Below, one piece after another: positions 32,463 through 42,299 of a DNA stretch of 42,374 nt. Each line of letters opens with the position of its first letter. Position 1 is the stretch's first letter. This DNA is from Paenibacillus sp. 32O-W (GTDB lineage Bacteria > Bacillota > Bacilli > Paenibacillales > NBRC-103111), in contig NZ_VEGP01000050.1 of the NCBI RefSeq assembly GCF_007679495.1, forward strand, positions 1 to 42,374, read 5' to 3'. The notes beneath the pieces are model-generated. The model made no database searches. It was given only the letters and a program-made list of their open reading frames with translations, and had not been told where the DNA came from. The position numbers and the translations under genes were made by a program.

Positions 32463-35400
32463 ATGGAGAGTATTACGAAATTTTCCATGAAAAACGTAGC
32501 GGCATTAATCATCATGATGATAATGCTCGTTGGCGGGGGAATGTATGCCTCATCTATATTGAAAGTGGAAAGTATGCCCGATATCTCCTTACCCATGGTT
32601 ATGGTCAACACGCAATATATGGCACCGCCCAGTGATGTGCTTGAGCATGTAACTAAACCGTTGGAAAAGACGATATCCGGCATGGAAGGCTTGAAAAACC
32701 TGACTTCAACCTCGAGCGATAATTACTCCAATATTATGGTCGAGCTGAAGCAGGGTGCCGATCTCGACAAGGCGAAGAGAGAGATTGAAAGCCTGGTCGC
32801 TAACGTTCGGCTGCCGCTGGGAGCGGAGAAGCCCAAAGTACAGACATTCGGATTTGCTTCGTCGCCGGTCTATTACATGGCCATCTATGGTGAGGAGGGC
32901 ATGAATCAGGCAGAGCTTGACAAGATCTATCGGGACGTTATTTTGCCTGGCTTCAACTCCGTTAGCGGGCTGGACCACGTCGATTCGATAGGGAATCAGG
33001 AGACGGCGCTGACCATTAAGCTGGACGCGACGGCGATTAGCCGTTACGGGTTCACACCGGCACAGGTAGCCGGTTATATCCAGTCTTCCATTATGTCCAG
33101 TCCGGCGGGAACCGTTGAATTTCGTGGAAATAACCAGATGGTTCGGATCACGGGAGAGTTTAATTCCATCTACAGCTTGGAGAATATGAAGCTCACCGCG
33201 CCGACAGGAGAAACCTTAACCCTTAGGGACATAGCTTCTATAGAGGCGATCAGCGAATCGAAATTTATCGGGCGGCTGGATGATAAGCCGGCTATTGGGG
33301 TTCATTTATACAAGACCAAGAGCGCCAACGCCGTCCAATTCGGCAACGAAGTAGACCGGATGATCGAAGTCTGGAAGCAGACTCATCCGAACATCGCCTT
33401 CCAGACGATTTACAATTCCGCAACCGATATAGAGAATTCGATCCATGGCATGGTTCAAGAAGGAGCGCTCGGTGCGCTGCTGGCTTCCATCATGATCCTG
33501 CTGTTCCTGAGGAATGTACGAATGACCTTGATCGTGCTGGTCTCCATTCCGCTATCGATATTGATCACTCTAATGGTCATGGCGCCGCTTGGCATCTCTC
33601 TTAACATTATGACGTTAGGCGGAATGGCCATAGCGGTCGGGCGGGTCGTGGACGACTCCATTGTTGTTATCGAGAATATTTACAGCCAGTTGCAGAAGGC
33701 GCATGAGCGCAACGAATCGGTTATATTGATGGCTACCAAGCAGGTGGCTGCCGCCATCACTTCTTCTACGATAACCACCGTGGGAGTGTTTGGGCCGCTT
33801 GGTTTCATAGGCGGCATGATCGGGGAGATATTCCGACCTTTTGCCATTACGTTAGGTGTAGCGCTGATGTCTTCTCTGTTGGTCGCACTTACGGTCATTC
33901 CGATGCTGGCCAAATTGATGGTCATGAGAAGCAAGAGTATAGCGAAGGAACATACCGTAGGCAAAGTTACTCTGCGTTACAAGAGCGCTTTGGAGTGGAG
34001 CTTAAAGCATCGGATCAAAACTTTGCTGTTGTCCGGGCTGATGTTCATCCTGTCCATTGTTCTGATCGTTCCCAACCTGGCCATCTCCTTCATGCCGGAG
34101 AGTGAATCAGACAAGCACATGTATCTGTCGGTTAACATGCCGAGGGAAACGTCCATGGAAATGATGGATGCGAAGATGAAGGAAATCGAAGATATGATTC
34201 GGGAACAGAAGGACGTTAACGGACAGCCTAAATTCACTTATATCGAATCGCTGGTAGGCTATGATTTCAGTGAAGATGTGGTTCCTTATAAGGCCACCCT
34301 GTTTACCGCGGCCTCTGAAGCTACGAATGCCAAGAAGGCATTGAATGAATTGAAAGAGCAAGTCTTGTACGAGCTTCCCAAAGGCTCTCAGGTTTCCGGC
34401 TCATTGATTTCGTTCGGCGGAGACGGCGGCGGGGGAGTGGACTTCTCCTATCTGCTTAAAGGCGAGGATACATTGGTCCTGCAGCAGGCGGCTGCTCTTG
34501 TTAAGGAGAAGCTGAAGGAATTCCCGGAGATGACGTCGATCAAGGACAGTCTGAGTGAATTGAAGACCGAAGTTGAAGTGATGGTGGACCAGAACAAGGC
34601 GAGAGTATACGGTCTGACTTCAGCGGAAGTCATGCAGACGGTGGCCGGTTGGATCGGCAAGGAAAAGCTGGGAGATCTGAAATTTGACAATGTCCTGTAC
34701 AAAACTGTAGTTGAACTAGACGATAAATACAAAGATTCATTGGAGGCATTAGGAAAAATCCAATTGACTTCACCTACCGGTGCCAAGGTGCAGCTGAACG
34801 AAATCGCCAAGCTCCGGCAGATTGACGCTCCGGTGTCCATCGCCAGAGATAATCAGAGTCAGACGCTTCGGGTAACGGCTGCTATCGACAGCAAGGACAA
34901 AGGCGGAGTAAGCGCCAGAGTGGCTGCCGCCCTGGATCAATTGGAGCTTCCGTCCGGTGTCACCCGGGAAGTGTCCGGTGTATCGGATAACATCAGCGAA
35001 GGATTTGGTGACTTGTTCGTCGCGATGGGAGCTGCCATCTTCATTGTTTATTTGATCATGGTTCTCACCTTCGGAAATGCCAGTGCGCCATTCGCCATTC
35101 TGTTCTCTCTGCCATTGGCTGTAATCGGCGGATTGCTGGGCTTGTTGATTACCTCGGAATCACTGAACGTCACTTCCTTGATCGGATTCATGATGTTAAT
35201 CGGGATTGTGGTAACGAACGCGATCGTCATGATAGACCGCGTGCAGCAGCTGCGGGAAGAGAACCTTCCGGTTCGCGACGCGCTTATCGAAGGAGCTATG
35301 GAGCGCTTGCGCCCCATTCTGATGACCGCAGGAGCCACCATATTTGCTCTCATGCCACTGGCGATGGGCTTCTCCAAAGGAGCCTTGATTTCCAAAGGGT

Positions 35401-35564
35401 TGGCCGTCGTCGTCATTGGAGGATTAATTACCTCCACTATATTGACGCTGGTTATTGTACCGATCGTCTATGACTTAATTCATTCTGTGAATAGAAGGCT
35501 GGCACGGATCTTCCGCAGATCGCCGAAAGCGTCCCAAGCAACGGCAACTTCCGCAGCCCAATAA
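32463..35564 (+). CDS. RND family efflux transporter (SwrC/YerP-like)
   Basis: A 1033-residue proton-driven efflux pump of the AcrB/HAE1 superfamily, in the Gram-positive SwrC branch linked in B. subtilis to surfactin tolerance and swarming. Helix 1 covers about residues 12-30, then the porter domain opens with VESMPDISLPMVMVNTQYMAPP. The TM4 proton relay is VGRVVDDSIVVIENIYS (about 393-409) with the two key Asp residues. The second half starts near residue 515 and ends with VTNAIVMIDRVQQLREE and six C-terminal helices. GGGGGGAG lies 10 nt before ATG 32463. The membrane-fusion gene follows 28 nt later. Confidence 0.92.
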   Translation: MESITKFSMKNVAALIIMMIMLVGGGMYASSILKVESMPDISLPMVMVNTQYMAPPSDVLEHVTKPLEKTISGMEGLKNLTSTSSDNYSNIMVELKQGADLDKAKREIESLVANVRLPLGAEKPKVQTFGFASSPVYYMAIYGEEGMNQAELDKIYRDVILPGFNSVSGLDHVDSIGNQETALTIKLDATAISRYGFTPAQVAGYIQSSIMSSPAGTVEFRGNNQMVRITGEFNSIYSLENMKLTAPTGETLTLRDIASIEAISESKFIGRLDDKPAIGVHLYKTKSANAVQFGNEVDRMIEVWKQTHPNIAFQTIYNSATDIENSIHGMVQEGALGALLASIMILLFLRNVRMTLIVLVSIPLSILITLMVMAPLGISLNIMTLGGMAIAVGRVVDDSIVVIENIYSQLQKAHERNESVILMATKQVAAAITSSTITTVGVFGPLGFIGGMIGEIFRPFAITLGVALMSSLLVALTVIPMLAKLMVMRSKSIAKEHTVGKVTLRYKSALEWSLKHRIKTLLLSGLMFILSIVLIVPNLAISFMPESESDKHMYLSVNMPRETSMEMMDAKMKEIEDMIREQKDVNGQPKFTYIESLVGYDFSEDVVPYKATLFTAASEATNAKKALNELKEQVLYELPKGSQVSGSLISFGGDGGGGVDFSYLLKGEDTLVLQQAAALVKEKLKEFPEMTSIKDSLSELKTEVEVMVDQNKARVYGLTSAEVMQTVAGWIGKEKLGDLKFDNVLYKTVVELDDKYKDSLEALGKIQLTSPTGAKVQLNEIAKLRQIDAPVSIARDNQSQTLRVTAAIDSKDKGGVSARVAAALDQLELPSGVTREVSGVSDNISEGFGDLFVAMGAAIFIVYLIMVLTFGNASAPFAILFSLPLAVIGGLLGLLITSESLNVTSLIGFMMLIGIVVTNAIVMIDRVQQLREENLPVRDALIEGAMERLRPILMTAGATIFALMPLAMGFSKGALISKGLAVVVIGGLITSTILTLVIVPIVYDLIHSVNRRLARIFRRSPKASQATATSAAQ

Positions 35565-35592
35565 TCGTAAGAGTAAAGGAGAATCAGGCATA

Positions 35593-36849
35593 ATGAAGCA
35601 CATGGAACGAATGAACAAACGGACTAAGGTTTCCGCAGTGCTTGGAGCGGTTGTTATCAGCGCGGCCCTAATCTCCGGCTGCAGTGCCGATCCGGTGACC
35701 TCTGCAAACCCGTCTGTGGAGCAAGAACAGCAGGTGAAGACGGTTAAGACGATAAATATAGAAAAACAGAAAATCGGAGAGCCGCTGGAGCAAGTCGCTG
35801 AAGTCGTTCCGTCTCTTAGGATGGACGTCTTTGCCAAAGCAAACGGCGATGTGGTTCAGTTGGTAAAGAAACGCGGGGACTATGTCAACGAAGGGGATGT
35901 CATCCTTAAGATCGATAAGCATGATGTCCAGGTACAGCGGCAGAAAGGGCTGCTCAGCGTGAAGAGCGCCCAGGCTGAGCTGGAGCGTGCGCAGCGAGAC
36001 TACGTCAACGGCTTGACCGAGATGAAGAATTCGATTCAGAAGCAGGAGCAGGCCATTGCCGAAATGGAGAAAAACTACAACAAGCTGCGCAACGATTATG
36101 ATCTCGGGCAGGCCACCAAGATGGAGCTGGAGCAGATGGAAACCCAACTGAACAACCAGCGAATGGACCTGGATATTATGCGCAAGAAGCTTGCCACGAT
36201 GGAATCGTCCAATTCGATGGCTGCCCTGGAGGTTCAATTGGAGTCCTCGCAGCTAAACTTGCAGGAGATTGACCGGAGCCTGCAGTATTATGAAGTTAAA
36301 GCGCCGGTGAGCGGCATTCTGACCGAATTGTCCGTTGTCGAGAAGACCACCCTGTCTCCAGGGGTACAGGTTGGAAGAATCGAGCAATTGAATCCCGCCA
36401 AAATAACGGCCAGACTTACGGAGGAGGCGGCTTCCTACCTGCGTGGCCAAGAACAGGTATCCTTCTATGTGCCGGACAGCGGAGAGAAGATGCAGGGAAC
36501 CATAACCTACCTGGCGGATGTCATGAATGTAGATACGAAAACCTACGAGTTGAATGTGGAGGTGCCCAACGAGGAGCATAAATTGAAGCCGGGAACTCGT
36601 GTTCAACTGATGCTTACCGAGGAGGAGCAGCTTGTCTTAGCCGTGCCGACCTCCAGCATTGTTCGGGAAGGCTCCGACAGCTACGTCTTTATCCTCAAGC
36701 AGGACCATGTGGAGAGACGGAAAGTGGAATTGGGCCGGCTGGACGGATTGAATCAAGAAATTCTGTCGGGCGTTGAAGAAGGGGAGCGGCTGGTCATATC
36801 GGGACAGCATCAACTGGTGGATCAGGAAACCGTTAAAGTAGCCGACTAA
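35593..36849 (+). CDS. RND efflux membrane-fusion lipoprotein (HlyD/AcrA-like)
   Basis: A 418-residue periplasmic-adaptor-type protein. The signal peptide ends in lipobox LISGC (about residues 26-30). A lipoyl half-motif AKANGDVVQLVKKRGDYVNEGD comes first (about residues 78-99), then a long coiled-coil hairpin (about 110-220) and the second lipoyl half YEVKAPVSGILTELSVVEK. The beta-barrel and membrane-proximal domains fill the C-terminal 180 residues, including LKPGTRVQLML and VPTSSIVREGSDSYVFIL. It couples to the upstream pump. The start ATG 35593 follows AAAGGAG by 11 nt; an internal ATG 12 nt later is also possible. As in other monoderms, there is no outer-membrane partner. Confidence 0.9.
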   Translation: MKHMERMNKRTKVSAVLGAVVISAALISGCSADPVTSANPSVEQEQQVKTVKTINIEKQKIGEPLEQVAEVVPSLRMDVFAKANGDVVQLVKKRGDYVNEGDVILKIDKHDVQVQRQKGLLSVKSAQAELERAQRDYVNGLTEMKNSIQKQEQAIAEMEKNYNKLRNDYDLGQATKMELEQMETQLNNQRMDLDIMRKKLATMESSNSMAALEVQLESSQLNLQEIDRSLQYYEVKAPVSGILTELSVVEKTTLSPGVQVGRIEQLNPAKITARLTEEAASYLRGQEQVSFYVPDSGEKMQGTITYLADVMNVDTKTYELNVEVPNEEHKLKPGTRVQLMLTEEEQLVLAVPTSSIVREGSDSYVFILKQDHVERRKVELGRLDGLNQEILSGVEEGERLVISGQHQLVDQETVKVAD

Positions 36850-36892
36850 AAACGTTGAAATAGCAAGAAGAACGTCCTGGGGAGGAGAAACT

Positions 36893-38632
36893 ATGGTAGT
36901 ACGTTGGAAAAAAACATTGTCGGCGGTCGTTCTGACCGCCTCCCTGCTGTCTTCCGGATACAGTGCTTATGCGGCGGGTGACCTTCCGGTTGCAGCCGAG
37001 CAGACGAGCGCGGTCTATTCATTGACGGAAGCTCTGTCCGTCGAAGTGAAGAGCGTCCTTAACGAACGTAACGATACCGGTTCGCGCATAGGAATTGTGG
37101 TCAAGATGGAGAATAACAGCGGCCGCAACGCGCGGGTGCCGGATTATGAAGTCAGGGTGCGCACGTCGGACGGCTTGCAATATACGCTGCAGCCAAGCGC
37201 AACGAATGCAAGGACGGTGCAGCCCAAGGAGAAGATTGAGCTCAGTTATATGACCTCGGTCGACCGTACCGGGTTCAACGTTTCGGAAATCAGTTGGGTC
37301 GATATTGATATGTATGTATACCCCAAGGTGGAGACCGAAATGCTGACCGTACCGGTTCAGCAGTTGGAATGGACGGGCAGCGGGGATGAAATTAACCGGC
37401 AGGGCGCGGTACTGAAATGGGGAGAATCGTTCACGATTCCATCGCTGACTTCCCCGCTGCGGTATACCCCTTCCAAAGTGGAGGAAGAGAATACGCCAAC
37501 CGGTCCGGTTAAGCTGATAACGCTGCTTGTCGAGAATCCGGGCACGACGATGGAGACCGTTCCCGACTTTATGCTGGAAGGCAAGTCGGGGAAGTCCGTG
37601 TTCAAGGGACAACGGGCAGAGACGGAGCCCATTACGCTGGAGCCGGGGGAACGGGAGTATATCCATTACGCCATCCCGGTCAAAAATAATGTGGACCTGG
37701 AAAGCTTCAACCTGCTCACTCAGGAAAATTTCATGGTCGCCGATCCGACCGGCAAGCTGACTCCCATTCCGTACGAGATAGGACGATTGAACGTGGTTCT
37801 GCCGGGAAAGACGGGCTTTTCCTTGCACGGGTTAAACCGGTATGTGATGGACACCCCGATGAAGGTGGACGACGTGAATTCGTTAATTCATCCGGATGTG
37901 GACGTATCGCTGGTCGAGCTTTACATGCATGAGAACCAAGGGGAAGGCTATAAGACGGCGATTGCCAAATTCAAGCTTCGCAACAAGGGCGAGCAGCCCG
38001 TGCCCGTGCCCGTATTCGATGTCGATTTGAAGAATAGCGGAGGATATACGTACAGCGGGGTCCGCCAAATCTCTTCCACGGAGAAGCTGATGCCCAATTT
38101 AAGCTATACCGTCAGCTATTCATTTGCCATCCCGGAATCGGAGAACGAGGAGAAGCTGGGGTTATTCCTGGTGGACAGCCAGACTGCAAAGCCTTATCGT
38201 ACGACGATCAGCGCCTATCAGACGGAGATCATGAAGCAGGACGAAACGAGCTCGCGCTTGTCCTTCTATCCGTTCGATGTCGAACTGAAGGATTGGACGC
38301 TCCTGACCAGCACGAACCCGATGCCGGGCTATGTCACTTACTCGTATAAACTTCAATTGGATCTGGACATTCAACGGAAGGACAGAGTGGTTCTCGATCA
38401 GAGCTTCTCCACCATGAAGGTCGAACTGATCGATACACTCGGACGGACTATTGCTCAAGAGCATTTCTCGTTCACGGGAATGAACCGGTTGATCAGTGGG
38501 GTGCAAACGGTAGAGTTTAAAGATTTGCGAACGGATCAGTACGAATACCCATTAACCATTCGAATCTACGAAGCGATTGAAACTCCGCAGGGAGAAGCCA
38601 AACGGCTTGTCAAAACATTGAAACAGCATTAA
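36893..38632 (+). CDS. Exported multi-domain beta-rich protein in the RND operon
   Basis: A 579-residue protein with a signal peptide (about residues 1-28, ending in AYAAG). The mature part is four or so Ig-like beta domains of similar plan, each with a segment such as IGIVVKMENNSGRNARVPDYEVRVR, ITLLVENPGTTMETVPDFML or IAKFKLRNKGEQPVPVPVFDVDL (only partly conserved): a chain of strands, an Asn/Gly turn and a Pro-Val strand. There is no anchor at the C-terminus. It starts 43 nt after the fusion protein with GGGGAGGAG upstream and ends at the operon terminator, so it belongs to the pump unit. Function not known; it may extend or cap the assembly outside the membrane. Confidence 0.75.
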   Translation: MVVRWKKTLSAVVLTASLLSSGYSAYAAGDLPVAAEQTSAVYSLTEALSVEVKSVLNERNDTGSRIGIVVKMENNSGRNARVPDYEVRVRTSDGLQYTLQPSATNARTVQPKEKIELSYMTSVDRTGFNVSEISWVDIDMYVYPKVETEMLTVPVQQLEWTGSGDEINRQGAVLKWGESFTIPSLTSPLRYTPSKVEEENTPTGPVKLITLLVENPGTTMETVPDFMLEGKSGKSVFKGQRAETEPITLEPGEREYIHYAIPVKNNVDLESFNLLTQENFMVADPTGKLTPIPYEIGRLNVVLPGKTGFSLHGLNRYVMDTPMKVDDVNSLIHPDVDVSLVELYMHENQGEGYKTAIAKFKLRNKGEQPVPVPVFDVDLKNSGGYTYSGVRQISSTEKLMPNLSYTVSYSFAIPESENEEKLGLFLVDSQTAKPYRTTISAYQTEIMKQDETSSRLSFYPFDVELKDWTLLTSTNPMPGYVTYSYKLQLDLDIQRKDRVVLDQSFSTMKVELIDTLGRTIAQEHFSFTGMNRLISGVQTVEFKDLRTDQYEYPLTIRIYEAIETPQGEAKRLVKTLKQH

Positions 38633-38636
38633 TCCC

Positions 38637-38670
38637 AAGGCCCCTGTCTTTTCGGCGGGGGCTTTTTTTG
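38637..38670 (+). terminator. Intrinsic terminator of the RND operon
   Basis: GCCCCTGTC (38640-38648) pairs imperfectly with GGCGGGGGC (38654-38662), followed by TTTTTTTG. Confidence 0.8.
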
Positions 38671-38697
38671 TTAAGGAATAAAATTTCAAGGTAATAT

Positions 38698-38726
38698 TTG
38701 ATTAGGGAAATTATATTCATTATAAT
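38698..38726 (+). promoter_or_regulatory. Sigma-A promoter of the RpiR-family regulator
   Basis: TTGATT (38698-38703), exactly 17 nt, then consensus TATAAT (38721-38726), 58 nt before the ATG. Confidence 0.75.
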
Positions 38727-38784
38727 TTGAGTAACGGTTTTTGAGAGGATATAGGAGTAGACTGTGGGGAAAGAGTGATTGAAT

Positions 38785-39642
38785 ATGATAAGTGGCGGAT
38801 TAGTAAGTTTGCGGGAAGCGTTAAGCTCGTTGAAGCCGATGGAGCAGAAGGCGGCCAAGTACATCCTGGAGCACCCGGACAAGGTGGTCAATTTGTCCGT
38901 ACAGAAGCTGGCCGAACTGGCCGGCGTGAGCGTGGCTACGATTGTCCGGTTATCCCGGTCCCTGCAGCTCAAAGGGTTTCAGGAGCTCAAGATCAAGATA
39001 GCTGCCGATTTGGCACAGAACACACGGGAAATCAATTCCTATCAAGAAATACAGATGGACGGTTCGACCAGCTCCCTCATCGAATCGATATCCCATAACA
39101 ATATTCAGTCGATTCAGGATACGATGTCGGTGCTGAGGGTAGCCGATGTGGAGAACGCGATCCAAACGATGAGCTCGGCCCGTAAGATCACGGTATTCGG
39201 AGTCGGTGCGTCCGCAGTTATCGCCGAGGATTTCAAGCAGAAGCTGACCCGAATTAACCGCTGGTGCGAGGCGGCCTACGATTTCAATTCGATGGCAACT
39301 CTTGCCGCTAATCTGATGGAAACCGATGTCGCCTTCGGGATATCCTATTCCGGTCAGACTGAGGATATCATCCAGGCGTTGACGGTAGCCCGGGAGAGCG
39401 GGGCCTCGATCATCTCCTTGACCAAATTCGGCAATAACCCGGTCATGGAATTGGCGGGAATAAGGCTTTTTACCAGCTCCTTGGAAAAAAGCATCCGCAG
39501 CGGAGCGATGGCTTCCCGAATTGCGCAGCTTAATGTCATTGACATTTTATATGTCGGCATTGCCAGCCAGAATTACGACGAGAATATTCTCGCTCTTGAG
39601 AAAACAAGGAATGCCGTTCGGTTTTCCAAAAGAAACGGCTAA
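38785..39642 (+). CDS. MurR/RpiR family transcriptional regulator
   Basis: A 285-residue regulator. The N-terminal HTH_6 domain (about residues 5-80) carries LKPMEQKAAKYILEHP and the recognition stretch LAELAGVSVATIVRLSRSLQ. The C-terminal SIS domain (about 115-270) binds a phosphosugar and contains KITVFGVGASAVIAEDFKQ, ISYSGQTEDIIQAL and ISLTKFGNNP. It would control sugar or amino-sugar catabolism genes; no such genes adjoin, so the target is unknown. ATG 38785 is preferred; TTG 38779 immediately touches the AAGAGTGA site. Confidence 0.9.
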   Translation: MISGGLVSLREALSSLKPMEQKAAKYILEHPDKVVNLSVQKLAELAGVSVATIVRLSRSLQLKGFQELKIKIAADLAQNTREINSYQEIQMDGSTSSLIESISHNNIQSIQDTMSVLRVADVENAIQTMSSARKITVFGVGASAVIAEDFKQKLTRINRWCEAAYDFNSMATLAANLMETDVAFGISYSGQTEDIIQALTVARESGASIISLTKFGNNPVMELAGIRLFTSSLEKSIRSGAMASRIAQLNVIDILYVGIASQNYDENILALEKTRNAVRFSKRNG

Positions 39643-39969
39643 GCTTCCTGCCGATAATAAGAGCATAAGTACACTTAATTTTGCACGTTTATGGAAAAAT
39701 GTGCCGATTAAAAGTAATAGTGCAGCTATTTTTTCAAGTTTGAGGAAACCGGTCTTAAATAAGGGCTGTATTCATCGCAACTCCAAAACAGCTTAAAAGA
39801 CGCTAAATAAAACTACACGATTCGAGGACGCGGCATTTATTGGCTGAATCCTTCCAATTTGCCTCCAAGCGGCGATTTTAGACGATATTTGAGCCTCGGA
39901 AAAAGATAACGGACGTGCTAAGTTAAGGGTAACGCGGTTAATGACATCAATGAAAGTAGAGGATCGTCC
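39643..39969. other. AT-rich intergenic region without a supported gene
   Basis: No coding region with a ribosome site was found between the regulator and the MFS gene. The segment is richer in A and T than its neighbours and carries short dispersed inverted pieces such as GCAC...GTGC near 39685-39705. It should hold the MFS promoter, but no convincing -35/-10 pair was picked out. Confidence 0.4.
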
Positions 39970-41178
39970 GTGGGATTGCCCAAAGAGTTCCGCAGGCTGC
40001 TCTTAATGAATGCCATGTCATTCATTATTTTTATCTACATCGGGATTTTTGTGAACCTTTATATTTGGGAGCAGGGGCATCGAATCGCTGATGTAGCCTG
40101 GTTTAATTTATTCCTGTTTCTTACTTGGGCGCTATCCTTTTCGCTTGGAGCATGGCTCTTGAAGCGCTGGTCGATCCGGCTGTTATTCGGGCTGTCCGCT
40201 TTATCCGGTGGGACCGCCTTCCTCCTGCTTTCCTTTCTGCATCTCGATAATCGGATGCTGTGGATATCCATCATCGGAATGCCGGTAGGCATAATGTGGG
40301 GCTTCTTTTCCTGTGCCCAAAATTTAAGTATCTCCACTTCCGGCAAAGGGCAGGAATTCGGCAATTTTTTTGCCGCCTCGAACACTATTTCCCAGATTAC
40401 CAATATGTCGGTTCCTATCGTTGCGGCTCAAGTGATCGGCTGGTTCGGCTATTCCGGCTCCTTCACCTTGATGCTGCTGTTTGTGACCGGCATGCTTATA
40501 ACCGCGCTAACGCTTCCCCGAATATCATTAAAGTCCAAGGACCTCCGCCAGCAGAACTGGGGGGAAACGATGAAATACCGGCAGGTCTTCATGGAGCCCA
40601 GGCTGAAATGGCTTATTCCGTCCTGTCTGGCCGCTGGACTGTTCCTGCAGTTTCAAGGCTTGTTTGCTCTCCTCTTTACATTCAGCATAACGGAAGACAA
40701 GACGATCATAGCTCTGTTGAATACGCTGTACACCTCTTCCTCATTATTTGCCCTGTTTCTGTATCGCAAGCTCAAGCTTGGAGAACGGAACTGGCTCCAT
40801 GCGGCCATTCTGCTGCTGGCCGGCGGTTTTCTGCTGATGCTGTACCCGGTGCCCGTGGTGCTCATATTGTCTAATGTCATGACGACCGTTGGCTTGTTCT
40901 ACTTCGGTACGACCTGGAATGCCCAGCAGTTCAGAGCCATCAGCCACCATCCTCCCGAGAGGCAGTCCTCACTGCTGGTATGGCGGGAATGCTTGATCTG
41001 CTTAACGCGCTGTGTAATGCTGGTACTTATCTTGTTCGTTAAAGATTTCTCGGGAGTAGTCTTTGTCCTATTGATCTCCGTTGCTATAGGCACCTTGTTT
41101 TCCATTCCATACTTTCAGAAAAAGCTGGAGATGACCCCGGAGCTTCCGCCGCAGGAGACCTCCGTTGCAAAAGTATAG
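39970..41178 (+). CDS. Major facilitator superfamily transporter
   Basis: A 402-residue protein with about twelve hydrophobic segments split by a cytoplasmic loop near residues 180-205 (SLKSKDLRQQNWGETMKYRQ). The N-terminal half has a short loop KRWSIRLLFGLSALSGG at the usual conserved position after helix 2. The second half shows a conserved-looking FYFGTTWNAQQFRAISHH before helix 11. GTG 39970 follows AGAGGA by 6 nt. The substrate cannot be told from sequence. It is transcribed alone, away from a gene-poor stretch. Confidence 0.8.
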   Translation: MGLPKEFRRLLLMNAMSFIIFIYIGIFVNLYIWEQGHRIADVAWFNLFLFLTWALSFSLGAWLLKRWSIRLLFGLSALSGGTAFLLLSFLHLDNRMLWISIIGMPVGIMWGFFSCAQNLSISTSGKGQEFGNFFAASNTISQITNMSVPIVAAQVIGWFGYSGSFTLMLLFVTGMLITALTLPRISLKSKDLRQQNWGETMKYRQVFMEPRLKWLIPSCLAAGLFLQFQGLFALLFTFSITEDKTIIALLNTLYTSSSLFALFLYRKLKLGERNWLHAAILLLAGGFLLMLYPVPVVLILSNVMTTVGLFYFGTTWNAQQFRAISHHPPERQSSLLVWRECLICLTRCVMLVLILFVKDFSGVVFVLLISVAIGTLFSIPYFQKKLEMTPELPPQETSVAKV

Positions 41179-41485
41179 CTTGTTAGGCTGTGGACGAATT
41201 TGCCGTAAGATCGGCGGTTAAAAGGCCGGTGAACCGTTGCTCGTTACCACGTAAGGACCGACAGAAATGCAGGTCTTCAGAAGGATTTTAGCCAAAGTCG
41301 GCGAATGACCAGCGAAAGTACAGTTTTTTCCGAATGGGGTGGGGATAGACCTGCGGATTCGCACGTCTTCTGCGAGATTTACCGAATATTCGCAAAAAGA
41401 CGTGCACTTTTGCTCGTTTTGAAAGCAACACCTATATAGGATGTCGGATGTCCACAAAAGGAATACATTCGCATATATTGGAGAG
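41179..41485. other. Gene-poor region with imperfect palindromes
   Basis: GCACGTCTT (41361-41369) pairs with AAGACGTGC (41397-41405), and TGCGA (41371-41375) with TCGCA (41390-41394), forming one long imperfect hairpin. A 79-codon minus-strand frame crosses it but has no ribosome site and mirrors the palindrome, so I do not call it a gene. Confidence 0.5.
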
Positions 41486-41828
41486 TTAACGAGCCGACCG
41501 GGGAGCGTGCGAAAGAATAAAAAAATTCCAAAACACTACGTTGGGGAGAAATGTAGTGGTATGGAATAAGGAAAATCCTTGGAATAAGTGTTGTGTAAAT
41601 TTGTTGGTTTTCGATTCCACAATTCTGGCTTCTTCGTAAGTGTTGCCGGTGCGGAAATGAAAAGATTGTTTATGGAGGAGATTTCCGGTAAAACACATAA
41701 ACTGCAGGATATTCAAGTTCTATCGTCTTGGGGAAGTTATAGAACGACACAAAAGCGGCCACAGCCAGCAGGATAATCGACAAGCAAACCGTAATTTTAA
41801 CCAGCACGCTTTTTCTTGTTGAGTTCAT
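41486..41828 (-). pseudogene. Broken gene for a membrane-anchored secreted protein
   Basis: On the minus strand, ATG 41828 (weak GGAAG upstream) opens a 52-codon frame with a clear N-terminal signal-anchor (VLVKITVCLSIILLAVAAF) followed by YNFPKTIELEYPAVYV, then stops at 41670. A second frame on the same strand, overlapping it and running to 41486, contains HFRTGNTYEEARIVESKTN, which looks coding. The simplest reading is one gene split by a frameshift near 41690-41720. The family is not recognised; the alternative is a genuine 52-residue membrane peptide. Confidence 0.4.
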
Positions 41829-41873
41829 TTAGCTTCCATGTCAAAATGTTAAAGTACCTGAATCTATCTCTCT

Positions 41874-42236
41874 CTAAGGGGCGTTTGTGACATCAATGTT
41901 AATCCCCGAATATTTCTTAGATAATACATCCGATGCGGAGCCAGCTTCTTTCCGAAATACTAATTCAAAAACTTTTGTGGTATTGGCACCAGCGGTATGG
42001 ATTTCTTCTTCTCTTTCTCTCACTATTTCTCTCAAATCTTTATCAATAAAATTCTTGTCGCTTATAGTGATTTTGAAACGAATCTCTTTGTTTGAGCGAT
42101 TTGTAATTTGAAATTGACAATATCCAGTATGGCCGTCCTTTTTATTTACACCTATTTCACAAAAACTATTTTTTTGATTGTAGTATAAAGCGCGTACATC
42201 ATGAACAAATAAATATATATATGCTTTGAATAGCAA
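41874..42236 (-). CDS. Putative exported protein lacking a clear start codon
   Basis: A 120-codon frame on the minus strand from TTG 42236. The frame continues upstream without a stop to 42299 and there encodes KHYKKRRLLIILCLTLAPILLF, partly a typical positively charged signal peptide, but contains no ATG, GTG or TTG in that part. AAAGGAG lies where a ribosome site is expected for an ATA codon near 42260. The mature part (ITNRSNKEIRFKITISD, LREIVREREEEIHTAG) looks like one small beta-sandwich domain. Either the start codon has mutated or an unusual start is used. It lies next to a similar broken gene. Confidence 0.45.
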   Translation of the reverse strand: MLFKAYIYLFVHDVRALYYNQKNSFCEIGVNKKDGHTGYCQFQITNRSNKEIRFKITISDKNFIDKDLREIVREREEEIHTAGANTTKVFELVFRKEAGSASDVLSKKYSGINIDVTNAP

Positions 42237-42299
42237 TATGGGGGCAAGTGTTAGACATAGTATGATTAAAAGTCTCCTTTTTTTGTAATGCTTTATAAC

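Noticed and set aside
41218-41457. 79-codon minus-strand frame after the MFS gene
   Set aside because: It is built over a long palindrome, has no ribosome site and shows no recognisable domain.
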